Below the pieces are notes generated by a model. That model was not told the DNA's origin, ran no database searches, and was given only the letters and a program-made list of their open reading frames with translations. From positions 6,820,001 to 6,884,000 of the forward strand of contig JAUCEF010000005.1 in NCBI GenBank assembly GCA_033558025.1: a stretch of 64,000 nucleotides of DNA, in the 5' to 3' direction. Positions 33,217-42,955 of this stretch are shown in pieces. Each line of letters starts with the position of its first letter. Within the stretch, counting starts at the first letter, position 1. The DNA is from Phytophthora sp. 'mugwort' (taxonomy: Eukaryota; Oomycota; Peronosporomycetes; Peronosporales; Peronosporaceae). The translations under genes were made by a program, and so were the position numbers.

Positions 33217-34556
33217 TCAGGACGAGGATCCAGCCCGCGCATTCAGCGCCTTCTTATTGTCCTCAAAGACTGCTTTATTCAAAAGCGACGACGCGTTTAA
33301 CTCCTCCTCAGATCGTAGAATGACCAACTTGGCTAATTCGCCGGCCTTCAAGGCGTCGCCGAACTCGGCCATGGACATCTCATCCAGCTCCAACAGAGCG
33401 TCCGCAGTGGGCATAGTCTCGAGACAGATGTCGCCATCGACTTCCCCTGTCACTCCACGAGTGTATATAGCTGGTCGCTATCACCAGGATTCTCTTCACT
33501 CGTCATGCTAGACGCATCAGACCCTGCGTCTCATGGCTGACGCTCGGCATCGTACCCTTCTCCCCTCTGAGACTGTTTGCCTCGGACAAGTCCTAACAGT
33601 AACATCAGCTGCGTCTCCAGGTGCTTGCACTGTGTGTGTCTGACCCAAGAATGGTATGTCTTGTCCGACAACCGTCGCAGAGCTGCGATGCTCGCAGTCT
33701 CCACCCCGTGGATTACGTGCCACGTCACCTCCATCAGTGGGCCCTCGGCCTTGATGGCCCGGCCCACGACCGGCCACACAACGCATGGCGTGTAGCGACA
33801 ACTCGTCGTCATGATGAGTATTACTGTCGTGACCAATGTCACCAAGACGTCGGTCACCCAGCATATTACCTGCCGCTCCACGTGCATCCTGAGGCCCGCG
33901 GCCATGATGCCCCGGCATACTGCCGGCCACGCCACGCATGGCGTGTAACGACACACCGTCATCATGACGAGTGTCGTTGTCGTGACACATGTCACCTGTG
34001 TCACCCCGCGGGTTTCCTGCCGCTCCAGTCACAGTCCACGAGCTCTGCTCGGGACTTTTGTCCTCGACACCTTCAGTGTCTACAAGTTCGGGTACTCCGA
34101 TCTCCAGCACATTGACCGACTCAGTCCACTGCCCGCGCTAAAAGCGCTTTTGCTTCCTAACAGAGGTGGGTTCATGACTCACTAAAGCTCCACCAGGAGT
34201 AAAGCGCGTTGTGCCCAAGGTCTTCGACCTCCAATCAATCCATGGCTCATGGCGTTCCAGACATGCAATGCCCAGGATGAGGTCGTACCTCGAATCCAGG
34301 TCCAGGACCAGACAGCGTTCCACGCTATCGAAGTCGAGAAACTTCACGCCCAGGTTCACATGAACCTATGGCACCGTGACACGGGTCCCCACGCTAGGCA
34401 AAAGTGATGATGTCGCCTGCGCTCCCTGAGCGTCTCAGCGTATTGCTGACTTCCTCCCATCGTGGAGCGTCGGGCGTAGTTGCCCGATGCTCTGGAATTG
34501 ATCAATATAATCCATTGCTTCTTAAAGCCCTTCACCGTCGCCTCAATGACGAGCAA
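33217..34556 (-). pseudogene. Gypsy protease relic and linker
   Basis: At 34556-34450 the minus strand reads WIILINSRASGNYARRS, which corresponds to the retroviral-type aspartic protease active site (usually DSGA) with Asp changed to Asn and Gly to Arg. The protease continues in another frame (34359-34138) with YDLILGIACLERHEPWIDW, the flap-to-end part seen in Gypsy proteases. A long linker (34110-33217) rich in His/Asp repeats follows, with partial duplications around 33.78-33.99 kb. Confidence 0.8.
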
Positions 34557-34779
34557 GCCCGGCTTGCATACACGTCCGTGTTAAAGAGTACGGCTCTCTC
34601 CGGGGCTGGGCCCTGTTGCCCTACACCTCCATGAGGATCAACAGAACTCAGTTCTTCCCCAGCAGGGCGCCCCGCGCCTACTGAGTGTCGCCGTTCCCGC
34701 GATGGGCCGACGGCTTGGCTCGATGCAGAGCGAAGGCTCATAGGAGCTTGATGCGACCTGCGTGACGAGCAGGTTGCCC

Positions 34780-35653
34780 TCAAATGGGTGCTTCGGCAGA
34801 TGAAGCACCGATGAACACCCATATGCTGCTGGCAGCATGTAGCTCAGCTTCCTCATCTTCAGCGTGGCTGAGATCCATAGGGACCGGTCCATCGGACGGA
34901 GTAGCGCTGGCAACGCCCCAGCCAAGTCGAGACGACTTGAAGTTGGACTCGGCGTTCAACGCGACTCTCACGGCCTCTTCAAAAGAAGAAGGGTGAGTGC
35001 GGAAGACTTCTGTCCTGGCCACGCCAGTGCGGAAACCCTCCATAAAGACTGTCACAGTCAGAGGATCGGCCGCCATGCCGGCGATCAGAGTTCGCAACTC
35101 CTGGACGAAGTCCACCAAGTCCTTCTTACCCTGACGGGTACTCAGAAAGCGTGACCTCACGCGGTACGCCTGATTAGGCGGAGTAAACACTTGCGAAAGC
35201 TGGAGTTTCAGCTCTTCCCAGTTCGGGAAAGCCGCGTCCACGGACGTGCCGCACGTGAGTGCCCGTTCTCGTGCTCGGCCACCGAGCTTCGAGATCGCTA
35301 GCGCCACGCGCTGTTGCTCAGTACGAAGCATGGCTGATCCCATCGCCATTTCAATCTCACGGATCCACAACATGAGGTTCTCCCCCTCCGACGCTCATGA
35401 TGAGCGGTTTACGTCGGGAGGCCCTATCCTTTGATGTCGTCGACGTCGGTGCAGACGCCGACATCCTCTGCTGGAGGTGCTCCAACAGAGCATTCTCGTA
35501 GCTTAAGAACACCTCCGGACGCGGTGAACGCGCATCCGGTCCTTGCGAAGCAAGATGCGTTATGCCCTCAGGGCCCAGCAAAGACATAAGCTTTTTCAGC
35601 GCGTCTTGCTGGCTCTGGGACAGGTTAGAAAACGCTGTCTGCTCCATCCTCAC
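34780..35653 (-). pseudogene. Gypsy gag relic
   Basis: The N-terminal frame (ATG near 35647, ending near 35370) contains SNLSQSQQDALKKLMSLLG. It shifts into a 197-codon frame (35373-34780) that contains the retrotransposon gag domain: [32 protein letters not shown] and [17 protein letters not shown]. Immediately behind, in a third frame, lies [13 protein letters not shown], a zinc knuckle with altered spacing. The ORF sits directly behind the 5' LTR as expected. Confidence 0.85.
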
Positions 35654-35686
35654 CGAGGAATAGTCCTAAGATTCAGGTGCGGGATT

Positions 35687-35703
35687 GACTACAAGTGCTA
35701 CCA
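35687..35703 (-). promoter_or_regulatory. primer-binding-site candidate of the Gypsy element
   Basis: On the minus strand, two bases after the end of the 5' LTR, the sequence reads TGGTAGCACTTGTAGTC. It begins with TGG, complementary to a tRNA CCA end. The matching tRNA was not identified. Confidence 0.6.
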
Positions 35704-35705
35704 GA

Positions 35706-35984
35706 TGCAGCGGGGCTGCGTAGCGTAATGCGTCAGAGGAAGACGTATGACTCCCCGAGTCTTAGCTGTGGTTGTCCTAACCCCTAAGGTCTCCGCAGAG
35801 GCTTAGATCACTCTAGTTATACCACTAGATACTCGAGGATGTCGTGTAAATGTATGACTCTAGCTATCTACCATAGTTAAACCTAGTCAAATGCATATCG
35901 AGTGGCCCTGTGGCCACGTACGGAAATCCCGTTACTACACGTAGCACGGCTACACTCGTGTTACCTTCGTGTAACCCCGTTTCA
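35706..35984 (-). repeat. 5' LTR of the Gypsy element (279 bp)
   Basis: Partner of 28283-28672 with the same TG and CA ends; 111 bases shorter owing to two indels. Most of the shared sequence is identical between the copies, so the element is younger than the Copia insertion. Confidence 0.9.
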
Positions 35985-36025
35985 AACCACCAAGGTGTTC
36001 ATATCCCATGCCAGCTGGTGTCGAG

Positions 36026-36073
36026 CTCAGCTCCGGGATCCCTCAGCTCCGGGATCCCTCAGCTCCGATATCT
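36026..36073. repeat. 16-bp tandem repeat, three copies
   Basis: CTCAGCTCCGGGATCC occurs at 36026-36041 and 36042-36057, followed by a third, altered copy. It lies between the Gypsy element and the first elicitin-like gene; no gene is present from 35985 to 36463. Confidence 0.85.
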
Positions 36074-36392
36074 CCAATCTTACACGCACCGATCGACCAG
36101 AACCATTAATTTGATAGCCATGCTCCCGTCTTGTGACTCGGGCAAACAAACCCAAAGTGCGATGAGGTTCCTTGCAGCCGGACAATGGAGTGCGAGTGTT
36201 TTTTTGCATCAGGTTTGACCAAACCTCGCCTTCATTTGCAGTGTGATCCATGCCTTCTCTCGACTCATATGTCCTGAGCGTAAGCGACGAGCCCTTGGGA
36301 AAGTCGATCATGGATCAGGTTTCCAAATGCCCCCATCAGTTGGCAATCTACGCGACCCACACTTGACACTTATTGTTTTGTAGGCTTGAAGT

Positions 36393-36410
36393 CTCAGTTC
36401 TTATTTCTCC
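36393..36410 (+). promoter_or_regulatory. Inr/FPR-like core promoter of the first elicitin-like gene
   Basis: CTCAGTTCTTATTTCTCC matches the oomycete Inr/FPR pattern with one mismatch in the Inr (G for Y). It lies 54 bases before the ATG at 36464 and so supports transcription of the signal-peptide part of the broken gene. Confidence 0.55.
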
Positions 36411-36463
36411 ACCGAACTAGTAGGCCGGCAAAAAGGATCGTCTTCTTGCTTCAACATACAGCT

Positions 36464-37836
36464 ATGATGCGGATCAGGCAGCTCTTCTCGATACTGGTGT
36501 TGGTGGCCCCCATTCTCAGTCGTGGCGTACTGTCGGACTGCGACGAGTCGAACCACAGCAGTGCCCAGCAATCACGGGTGGCCGCTGAAGTCACGTCCGC
36601 AAACTTCACGGCTACTGTCATGTCGGTGGAAACCGTGGATGAAGGAAGCAGATATATCGGTGTTTCTAGCTCAGGCTCGACCTCCTCCGCCGTCACGTTC
36701 CCTCCTTTGACACCTGCGACGCCAGCGATCGAGTCAAGATCCACCCAAGCTCCCACATTGACGCCAAAAACACTGATGGATGCACCGACATTAGCACCGT
36801 CGATCACGACGCCGGTCACGACAGATCCTACCGTTGATACAAACTTGACATTACCAGCAGTTCCCTGTCGGACGAGTGCAGCGCTTCAACCTCGGACATG
36901 ACAGAAGCGACCGCTTCGACGATCTCTCTGACAGTGATAGCAAGCTTCAGCTCTGAATTCAGCAGCTCTGGCAGCACCTCAACGACTAGCAGTAGTAGCG
37001 CGGTTTCGGCTTCAGCGGAGACCAGCAGTATCGATGCTGTTACGGCTGGCGACGAAGGTGAAGCGTTCATAGCTCGACCAGGTCCAGACTCGTCCACGTT
37101 TCAGTCTGTCCCTAGCGCGGAATGCAGCAAGGACGAAGTGGACAACATCTACACATTGTACTCGAACTGCCGCTCCGCCTTCGACTTGTGCGTGGCCGCT
37201 TCGGACTACCAGATATTTCCGTACCAGGGGGAGCATCCGACCCAAGCTCAGATCCAGGGCATGGCGCAGTCGGACGCTTGCGTTGCCGTCTTCATTGTAG
37301 TGGTCGAGGCAAACTTTTCAGCGTGCACCATCGGTGGTATGCCACTAGTTAGTGCTGTGGAAACTCTCCTGAAGATCAGTGTGGATCTCGAGCAAGGTCT
37401 CGAGGACGAAGCGCCATCAGCCGACGTGTTCCAAGAGCTGTTGACTTGGCGATACCAAGTGGACCTCGCAAAAGCTGCTGCTGTGCCTTATGACGGCAGC
37501 TCGGAGCTTTACGCAGAGTTCGAGGCCAACCTGGATACCACACTCGAGAACACCTTGATCCACGTGAATGAGGACCTATCGGTGGACGTTCGGCTGCCCA
37601 ACGGTTCGTACAAGACCTTCGAAGACGGTATCGACCTCATCGTTACGGACGCCAGAGCTGCCGACCTGTTTCCGGACTACGTTATCGCCAGCAGCGATGC
37701 CGATGCATCGTCTTCGTCCAGTGGATCTTCTAGCAGTACAACCGGCATCGTGAGCGAGTCGTCAGTCGCTGTAGTGTCTCTCCCCTACTGGAGTATAGTA
37801 GCTGTAATCGCCTGCCTCTTTGTGCTTCCCGGGTGA
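36464..37836 (+). CDS. elicitin-like protein 1, frameshifted between signal peptide and elicitin domain
   Basis: The first part (ATG 36464, MMRIRQLFSILVLVAPILSRG) gives a signal peptide and a Ser/Thr/Pro-rich spacer and ends with TGA at 36899-36901. The second part is open from 36838 to 37836 in another frame and contains more Ser/Thr-rich spacer, the elicitin-like domain (first Cys in AECSKDEVDNIYTLYSNC, third and fourth in SDACVAVFIVVVEANFSAC), the downstream block TWRYQVDLAKAAAVPYDGSS, a Ser-rich stretch and a hydrophobic C-terminus. An ATG at 36898 overlaps the stop but has no signal peptide. I tested short GT..AG introns in 36815-36860 and none restores the frame, so one indel is the simplest explanation. 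Elicitins bind sterols and lipids outside the cell; this membrane-tethered member is uncharacterised. Confidence 0.8.
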
Positions 37837-38361
37837 GAGTATGAACTCAACGTATCACTCCAACACCCACTGTATCAGTGGCACTAATTTTAGTGCGTGT
37901 CCCTCGGCTGCGGTGCAACTTGCACCAGCTGTTGTCTACGTGAAGTGGTGGACGGTGTTTTGGAGTAGTCGAGTGGGCCTCGACTCTACCGGAGATCAAT
38001 GCCGTCCCTCGTTCAGCACTGGACAAGCACGAAGACAACATTCGACATCTCTTGACTGAGCTCAGGCGACGCGGTGCAGTCAAGTGTACAGGAAAATGAC
38101 GATGAAGCAAATAAGGCCACGAGGTCTGCATACACGTGAATGGGTCGGGGGAGCTCTGTCCTCTCCACGCAGTGCACGCTGAGGTCGATGGCCTGGACAT
38201 GATACTGTCATGAACTTCACGGCTTCATTTTGTACAGTACAGAGACAGGAACTCGTACATGTACATCAGTATCGGAACCAAATTGATTCCATTTTATTTG
38301 CAATAGAGTATATATTCGACTTTTATATTAAAAATGCATTCTAAGAAAAGATAATCTATTA

Positions 38362-38547
38362 CAGATCCCCCTCGCCAATGTAATACTTTCGGTGGAAGCT
38401 ATTTCTATTAAGTACAACAACTTACTAGATATTAGAGCGATGAATATCTATACAAACAACCATGGAGCGAAGTCGGTAGACGCATCCACATATTAGGTTT
38501 ACTGAATTATTAGCTTGCACAGCTACAAAATTGGCGAGGGGGAACTG
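38362..38547. mobile_element. TA-flanked MITE, copy 2
   Basis: This 186-bp relative of 13562-13736 has terminal inverted repeats CAGATCCCCCTCGCCAA and TTGGCGAGGGGGAACTG, flanked by TA on both sides (38360-38361 and 38548-38549). It is the better preserved copy. It lies about 520 bp after the stop of the first elicitin-like gene and 310 bp before the ATG of the second. Confidence 0.85.
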
Positions 38548-38854
38548 TATCAATAGGTATTTTTAAAGAGAAATCTGGTCTCGAGATCTTTGTACCACAG
38601 TAACCTCCTTGGTATGATTAATTAAGTGGTTGTGTTATATTCTACTTTTCTTGGTACTGTAATTGACAAAGAGCACTAACTTGTCAGTACAGGATGCGGG
38701 TTTTACCCTCTCTGGTCGGTGATCTGGTCTTCCCAGGTTTAATTCCAATTTGCCGTCGTGTTGCGGAGTGTTGACCTTCAGTTGCGCCCTCCCCCCCACG
38801 CACACTTGCCGAGTGCGTACATACCGAACGAAAGCTCGTACGGATATCCTAACC

Positions 38855-39790
38855 ATGACAATTGCGTCCCTGATCGCGCTGCTGTTGGTATTCCTGACTA
38901 TGCAGGCCAGTGCTTCTTCCTCTGGATCACTCGGATCGTCGGTAAAGTTAACGACCGAAGCAACCGCAAACTCGACGGTCGTCGCTTTTTCTTCAGATGT
39001 AACGCTGGCACCCATCGACGCAGCGTCGTCCACCTCCACCACCTTCCAGCTCGTGGACAACGTCAGCTGTAACAACACCGTATCCAGCTTGATTTACGTC
39101 ATCTACAACAAGAACCGCGCGCTCTTTGACGTCTGTGTGTCTGATGCGCAGTACCAGATCTTCCCCTTCCTCGGAACGAAACCCTCGACTGCGCAGGTGG
39201 AGGCCATGGCCACGTCCACTTCATGCGACGTGGTCTTCACTGGTGTCCTGCTTGCCGACTTTCCGCAGTGCACGATCTCTGGTTTCCCGCTCAAGGCTGC
39301 AGTGGAGACGCTGCTTAAGATCCACGTGGACCTGGTTTACGGCTACGCGCCGTCTCCGACAGGTGAGCGATTTCAGGAGATGATGTCGTGGCGTCGTTAC
39401 GTGAACCTTGCCAAGGAAGCAGGCGAACCCTACGACTCGGACTCGGAGCTGTACGCGGAATACGAAGACAACTTGGACATCGCTCGCAGCAACAGTTCCA
39501 TTCGCGTTTTGTCGAACTACCAGATCGAGTACAAACTGGCTAGTGGCTCGTGGTACGACGCTGACGGTGAGCAATACGTTACTCTTGGGAGCAGTAGTGA
39601 GAGCATCGACGACGACATCGTAGGCACGGTCTCGACTGGCAACGGAAGCTCCGAAGTGAGCGACAGGGAGGCAAGCAACGTCGAGGAGAACTCAGCTGCA
39701 GCAGACAAGGCTGCACAATTCGTTGTGGTTCATGGTGTTGCCGCCACGCTTGGGAGCCTTCTTCTGGGTGCGTTGCTCATGACAGGGTAG
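38855..39790 (+). CDS. elicitin-like protein 2, membrane- or GPI-anchored
   Basis: Intact 311-residue protein from ATG 38855, chosen because the signal peptide MTIASLIALLLVFLTMQASA begins there. A Ser/Thr-rich spacer leads to an elicitin-like domain with cysteines at 72, 94, 124 and 139. The block MMSWRRYVNLAKEAGEPYDS (about 190-210) is shared by all five genes. A Ser/Glu/Asp-rich stretch and a hydrophobic C-terminus (GVAATLGSLLLGALLMTG) follow, compatible with GPI attachment. Canonical elicitins have six cysteines; the pair equivalent to C51-C95 is absent here. The nearest known relatives are the elicitin-like (ELL) proteins of Phytophthora and Pythium. Binding of sterols is not proven by sequence. 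Confidence 0.9.
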   Translation: MTIASLIALLLVFLTMQASASSSGSLGSSVKLTTEATANSTVVAFSSDVTLAPIDAASSTSTTFQLVDNVSCNNTVSSLIYVIYNKNRALFDVCVSDAQYQIFPFLGTKPSTAQVEAMATSTSCDVVFTGVLLADFPQCTISGFPLKAAVETLLKIHVDLVYGYAPSPTGERFQEMMSWRRYVNLAKEAGEPYDSDSELYAEYEDNLDIARSNSSIRVLSNYQIEYKLASGSWYDADGEQYVTLGSSSESIDDDIVGTVSTGNGSSEVSDREASNVEENSAAADKAAQFVVVHGVAATLGSLLLGALLMTG

Positions 39791-40299
39791 GCTACGTTTT
39801 GGGCCTCTCTAGAATTTATGGTGAGTTTCATTATAGTGGTGGACATGTGCTCCTTGCTGTCGTAGTTGTTGTTATTATACTGATCAAAATATGAGCAGTA
39901 TGCGGTCCATTTGTTTATTCTGATCTACATTTCTGGCTTTGCGTCATCCAGTCACAAGTCACAGTAAACAGAGATCGGAAGGGCTCTCGTGGGTTATTTC
40001 CAAGAATGTCGGGCGTGTTCATTTTTTCGCTGTAAAGTTGCGTCTGTCCCATGATCGAAGCCGATCTGTGCGCAGTGCGTGGCTATTTATCCGCACACGA
40101 TGTTTCTTATCCTATTGAGACTTTTACAGCATGATTACCACTCGTGTAGTGTAAAAAAATAAACCGACGGGCTGTCAATCAACCGCAATATGTTCTCGTT
40201 TCGGGTGACTGGTTCGAGTCTCCAAGTGCTAGGCAGTTAAGCTTTTACTCCAAACGAGAGACTTTCTCCACGACCGTCTCCGCGGAAGGATTATCAACG

Positions 40300-41187
40300 A
40301 TGAATGTCGTACGCTCAATGCTGAACGCGCTTCTTCTGGCACTTTCTGTCGCTCAGACAAACGCGCAGGATCCACCTCGTGCAGTGTTCGAGGCTGCCCC
40401 CATTGCGAAAGCGACGCCAGGCTCAGCAGATTTTGCGCTCGTCAATAGCTCGGAATGCGACCCTGAAGCCATTACAACCATCTACCAGCTTTACGAGCGC
40501 AATACAATGGTTTTCCAGAAGTGCGTCTCAGATGCTAAGTACCAGATCTTCCCATACAGCGGCATCCCCCCGACCTCCGAGCAAATAGGAAAAATGGCTC
40601 GATCTCTCGCATGTCGAGCTACCTTTAGCGCTGTATTGCTTGCGGGTATTCCAGAGTGTAGCATGGGTGGCTTCCCACTCCGTGCTGCTGTCGAAACTCA
40701 ACTCAAGGTCACAATCGATATCAGGAACTACCCGATGGCTCCGGCCGTAGTTCCAAGCACAGAACGATTCGTGGACATGGTGTACTGGCGACGCGATGCC
40801 AACCTCGCTGAAGCTGCTGGTCTTCCTTGTGATTCCAAGTCGAAGCTCTATGCGGAATTTGCCAGCAATCTGTACACACTGACGACGGACGGGTTGGTGC
40901 GTTTGACGACTGGTATGAAGGTGGAGTACCGACCTAATGTGGACAATGCGTACAGCCAAGAGATGATCAAGGCGGTTCCCGAGTTGCCGGGCATGCGTGG
41001 CTCTGACAGCACTGGTGGCAGCGTCGGCTGTGCATCAGCATCAACGTCCAGTGATACCATCGTTGATGAGCAGACTGAGACCGTACCAGGGATTCCACCG
41101 GCTGAAGTTGGAGCTAATGACGCTATGAACTGGGGCAAGCCTCCTAAGGCATTTTTTGCGGCAATGGTCATCTTTGCGCTTGTGTAA
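40300..41187 (+). CDS. elicitin-like protein 3, membrane- or GPI-anchored
   Basis: Intact 295-residue protein from ATG 40300. The signal peptide covers about residues 1-22 (SMLNALLLALSVAQTNA). The elicitin-like domain starts early, without a long spacer, with cysteines at 53, 75, 105 and 120. The spacings of 21, 29 and 14 residues are the same as in genes 2, 4 and 5. An extra Cys occurs in GLPCDSKS of the downstream block, as in gene 4. The C-terminal end is hydrophobic (AFFAAMVIFALV). It is closest to the next gene: both have the TMVFQ-x-CVS and QIG-x-MARSLACRA segments, so 3 and 4 are the most recent duplicates of the array. Confidence 0.92.
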   Translation: MNVVRSMLNALLLALSVAQTNAQDPPRAVFEAAPIAKATPGSADFALVNSSECDPEAITTIYQLYERNTMVFQKCVSDAKYQIFPYSGIPPTSEQIGKMARSLACRATFSAVLLAGIPECSMGGFPLRAAVETQLKVTIDIRNYPMAPAVVPSTERFVDMVYWRRDANLAEAAGLPCDSKSKLYAEFASNLYTLTTDGLVRLTTGMKVEYRPNVDNAYSQEMIKAVPELPGMRGSDSTGGSVGCASASTSSDTIVDEQTETVPGIPPAEVGANDAMNWGKPPKAFFAAMVIFALV

Positions 41188-41566
41188 CGTCTTGTGTTCC
41201 GAATTGCCGTGAGCAAAAAACGTGTAAAGTCTTGTAGTAGGTGTCGTGAAGTAGGACGTTTGTGGTCTTTGTCTATGGTTAACGTGACGGCAAAGTGGAT
41301 GGAGGATTTATGCCTGTGAAGATCGTTCGCTACTGAGTAAATGCTATTTATATGTGGTTGACAACATCTATAAGCAGTGTGCCAACATGTTATCTCAACT
41401 AAAAGTTTCATCTGCTCTCTGGGTACGAACATAGAGTTTACAAGGCAGGTGTTGGTAGAGAGAATCTCCACTTGTTTACTGGTATTCAGCAGGTTCAAGC
41501 TCATATATCGCCGCCCAGCGCGGTACTGAGCTCGCACATGGCAACACCAAAACTCTTATAATAGAT

Positions 41567-41583
41567 GCCATTTTCGATTTGTC
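41567..41583 (+). promoter_or_regulatory. Inr/FPR-like core promoter of elicitin-like gene 4
   Basis: GCCATTTTCGATTTGTC resembles the oomycete Inr/FPR composite (CATTTT then GATTTGTC), with C in place of the first T of the Inr and G for C in the FPR. It is 55 bases upstream of the ATG at 41639. Confidence 0.55.
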
Positions 41584-41638
41584 TTTGAGTTCAGGATAAC
41601 AACCACCAAGTCGTTCGTAGACGAACGACTTCAACACG

Positions 41639-42580
41639 ATGAGTGTTCTTCACTCTGTACTGCGATTACTCGTCGTCGCGTTTCTAGCGTCTTCCACTTG
41701 CGCTCAAGATGCAGCGTTCGAGATGGCTCCGATCGCGACCACAGCCCCAAACTCCGCTACGTTCGCCTTCGTCCGCGACAAAAGTTGCGATGCTTCAGTG
41801 GTCACAGTCGTCTATGAGCTCTACGCGAAAAATACCATGGTCTTCCAGAGGTGTGTGTCCGAGGGGCAGTATAAGATCTTCCCGTTCACTGGCTCACATC
41901 CCACGCCTCAGCAAATTGGCGGCATGGCCCGCTCGCTCGCCTGTCGAGCCATTTTCGCGTCGATCCTTCTCGCTGGGATCCCAAACTGCGAGCTGTCAAA
42001 CTTCCCGATGCGTGCTGCTGCTGAAACTCTGCTCAAAATCGGCGTAGACATCGACAAGTATCCCAAATCCAACAACGTCGTGCCGTCCACCACTCGATTC
42101 CTCGAAATGATGCGCTGGCGTCGCAGCGTGAACCTCGCTCAAGCTGCTGGTCTTCCTTGCGACTCGGAGTCGCAGCTATATGCCGAGTATTCCAGCAACC
42201 TCTACACTATCACCACGAACGGGTTGGTCCGCTTGACGGCGGACAAGGAGGTTCAGTACCGGTCTACGATCAACGGATCATTCGGCCAAGAGCAGATCGT
42301 GCAAATGCCCAACATGCCTGGGTTACGTGATTCCGGCAGTGGTGGAAAGATTACGACCGTATACGCCGCAGAACCGGCCTCGTCAATGTCGTCTGATGGT
42401 ATCGAGACCCACGCGGAGCTGAAATCGAACGCCACGAAGAGCGCCAACGTTTCTGAAACTGAGAAAACTTTCATGTCTGATGCAACGTCGACAAGTGCTG
42501 CTGCTCGAGTCAATTGGAGTCAAGCTCGAGTGGCTGCTGTAGCTGTGACCATAGTCATGCTTATTATGGGTTACATGTAG
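41639..42580 (+). CDS. elicitin-like protein 4, membrane- or GPI-anchored
   Basis: Intact 313-residue protein from ATG 41639. The signal peptide covers residues 1-22 (MSVLHSVLRLLVVAFLASST). Elicitin-like cysteines are at 50, 72, 102 and 117. The shared downstream block reads MMRWRRSVNLAQAAGLPCDS. A Ser/Ala/Glu-rich linker of about 80 residues with N-glycosylation sites leads to a hydrophobic tail (VAAVAVTIVMLIMGYM). It follows gene 3 after 451 bp in the same orientation, and its coding sequence is strongly biased to C/G at third positions. Confidence 0.92.
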   Translation: MSVLHSVLRLLVVAFLASSTCAQDAAFEMAPIATTAPNSATFAFVRDKSCDASVVTVVYELYAKNTMVFQRCVSEGQYKIFPFTGSHPTPQQIGGMARSLACRAIFASILLAGIPNCELSNFPMRAAAETLLKIGVDIDKYPKSNNVVPSTTRFLEMMRWRRSVNLAQAAGLPCDSESQLYAEYSSNLYTITTNGLVRLTADKEVQYRSTINGSFGQEQIVQMPNMPGLRDSGSGGKITTVYAAEPASSMSSDGIETHAELKSNATKSANVSETEKTFMSDATSTSAAARVNWSQARVAAVAVTIVMLIMGYM

Positions 42581-42955
42581 TTGCTTCAGTAACCGGTGTA
42601 GCCAACTCTTTGGATACACCGAGAAATACTTGTCTAAAGACGCATCGAAATTCATTGATCGCTTCAAGCAGAAAGCCACGCAGCTGATGTGTGCGAACAA
42701 CATAACGTGCAAGGCTATTCTGTTTAATAAGCTATGTCCCTATACTGCGTATGTTGCGGAGTGTAATCGTCGGTTCTCAATAGCTATGCTATGCTTTTTC
42801 TTAGGAAAACTGTACCGGCTCGTGATGGTTTTTGCTCCCGTTGCAAACTTGCGGGACGGCTCGACTTTACACGTGCAACCAAGCGTTCCCATCCGAATGA
42901 TTCGGCCCCCAACTGCTTGTCTCCACTCGCGAAATTTTCGAGCTAAGAGCATCAA

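Larger units (their letters stand above)
28283..35984 (-). mobile_element. Gypsy LTR retrotransposon (minus strand) with opposite-strand ORF region
   Basis: A complete Gypsy insertion of 7.7 kb. LTRs start TG and end CA at 28283-28672 and 35706-35984. The minus strand between them reads gag, protease, reverse transcriptase, RNase H, integrase in the Gypsy order. Next to the right-hand (5') LTR lies a primer-binding-site candidate, and next to the left-hand (3') LTR a polypurine tract. Flanks AACCC (28278-28282) and AACCA (35985-35989) agree at four of five bases. The pol genes are broken by stops and frameshifts. Between integrase and the 3' LTR the other strand carries a long open region. 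Confidence 0.92.

Noticed and set aside
36815..36860. Short intron joining the two parts of elicitin-like gene 1
   Set aside because: The candidate GT at 36815 with AG at 36856 or 36859 does not bring the two frames together, and it would be unusually short.
40150..40240. GGTTCGAGTCT (B-box-like) upstream of elicitin-like gene 3
   Set aside because: No A box or cloverleaf is found in the 80 bases before it.
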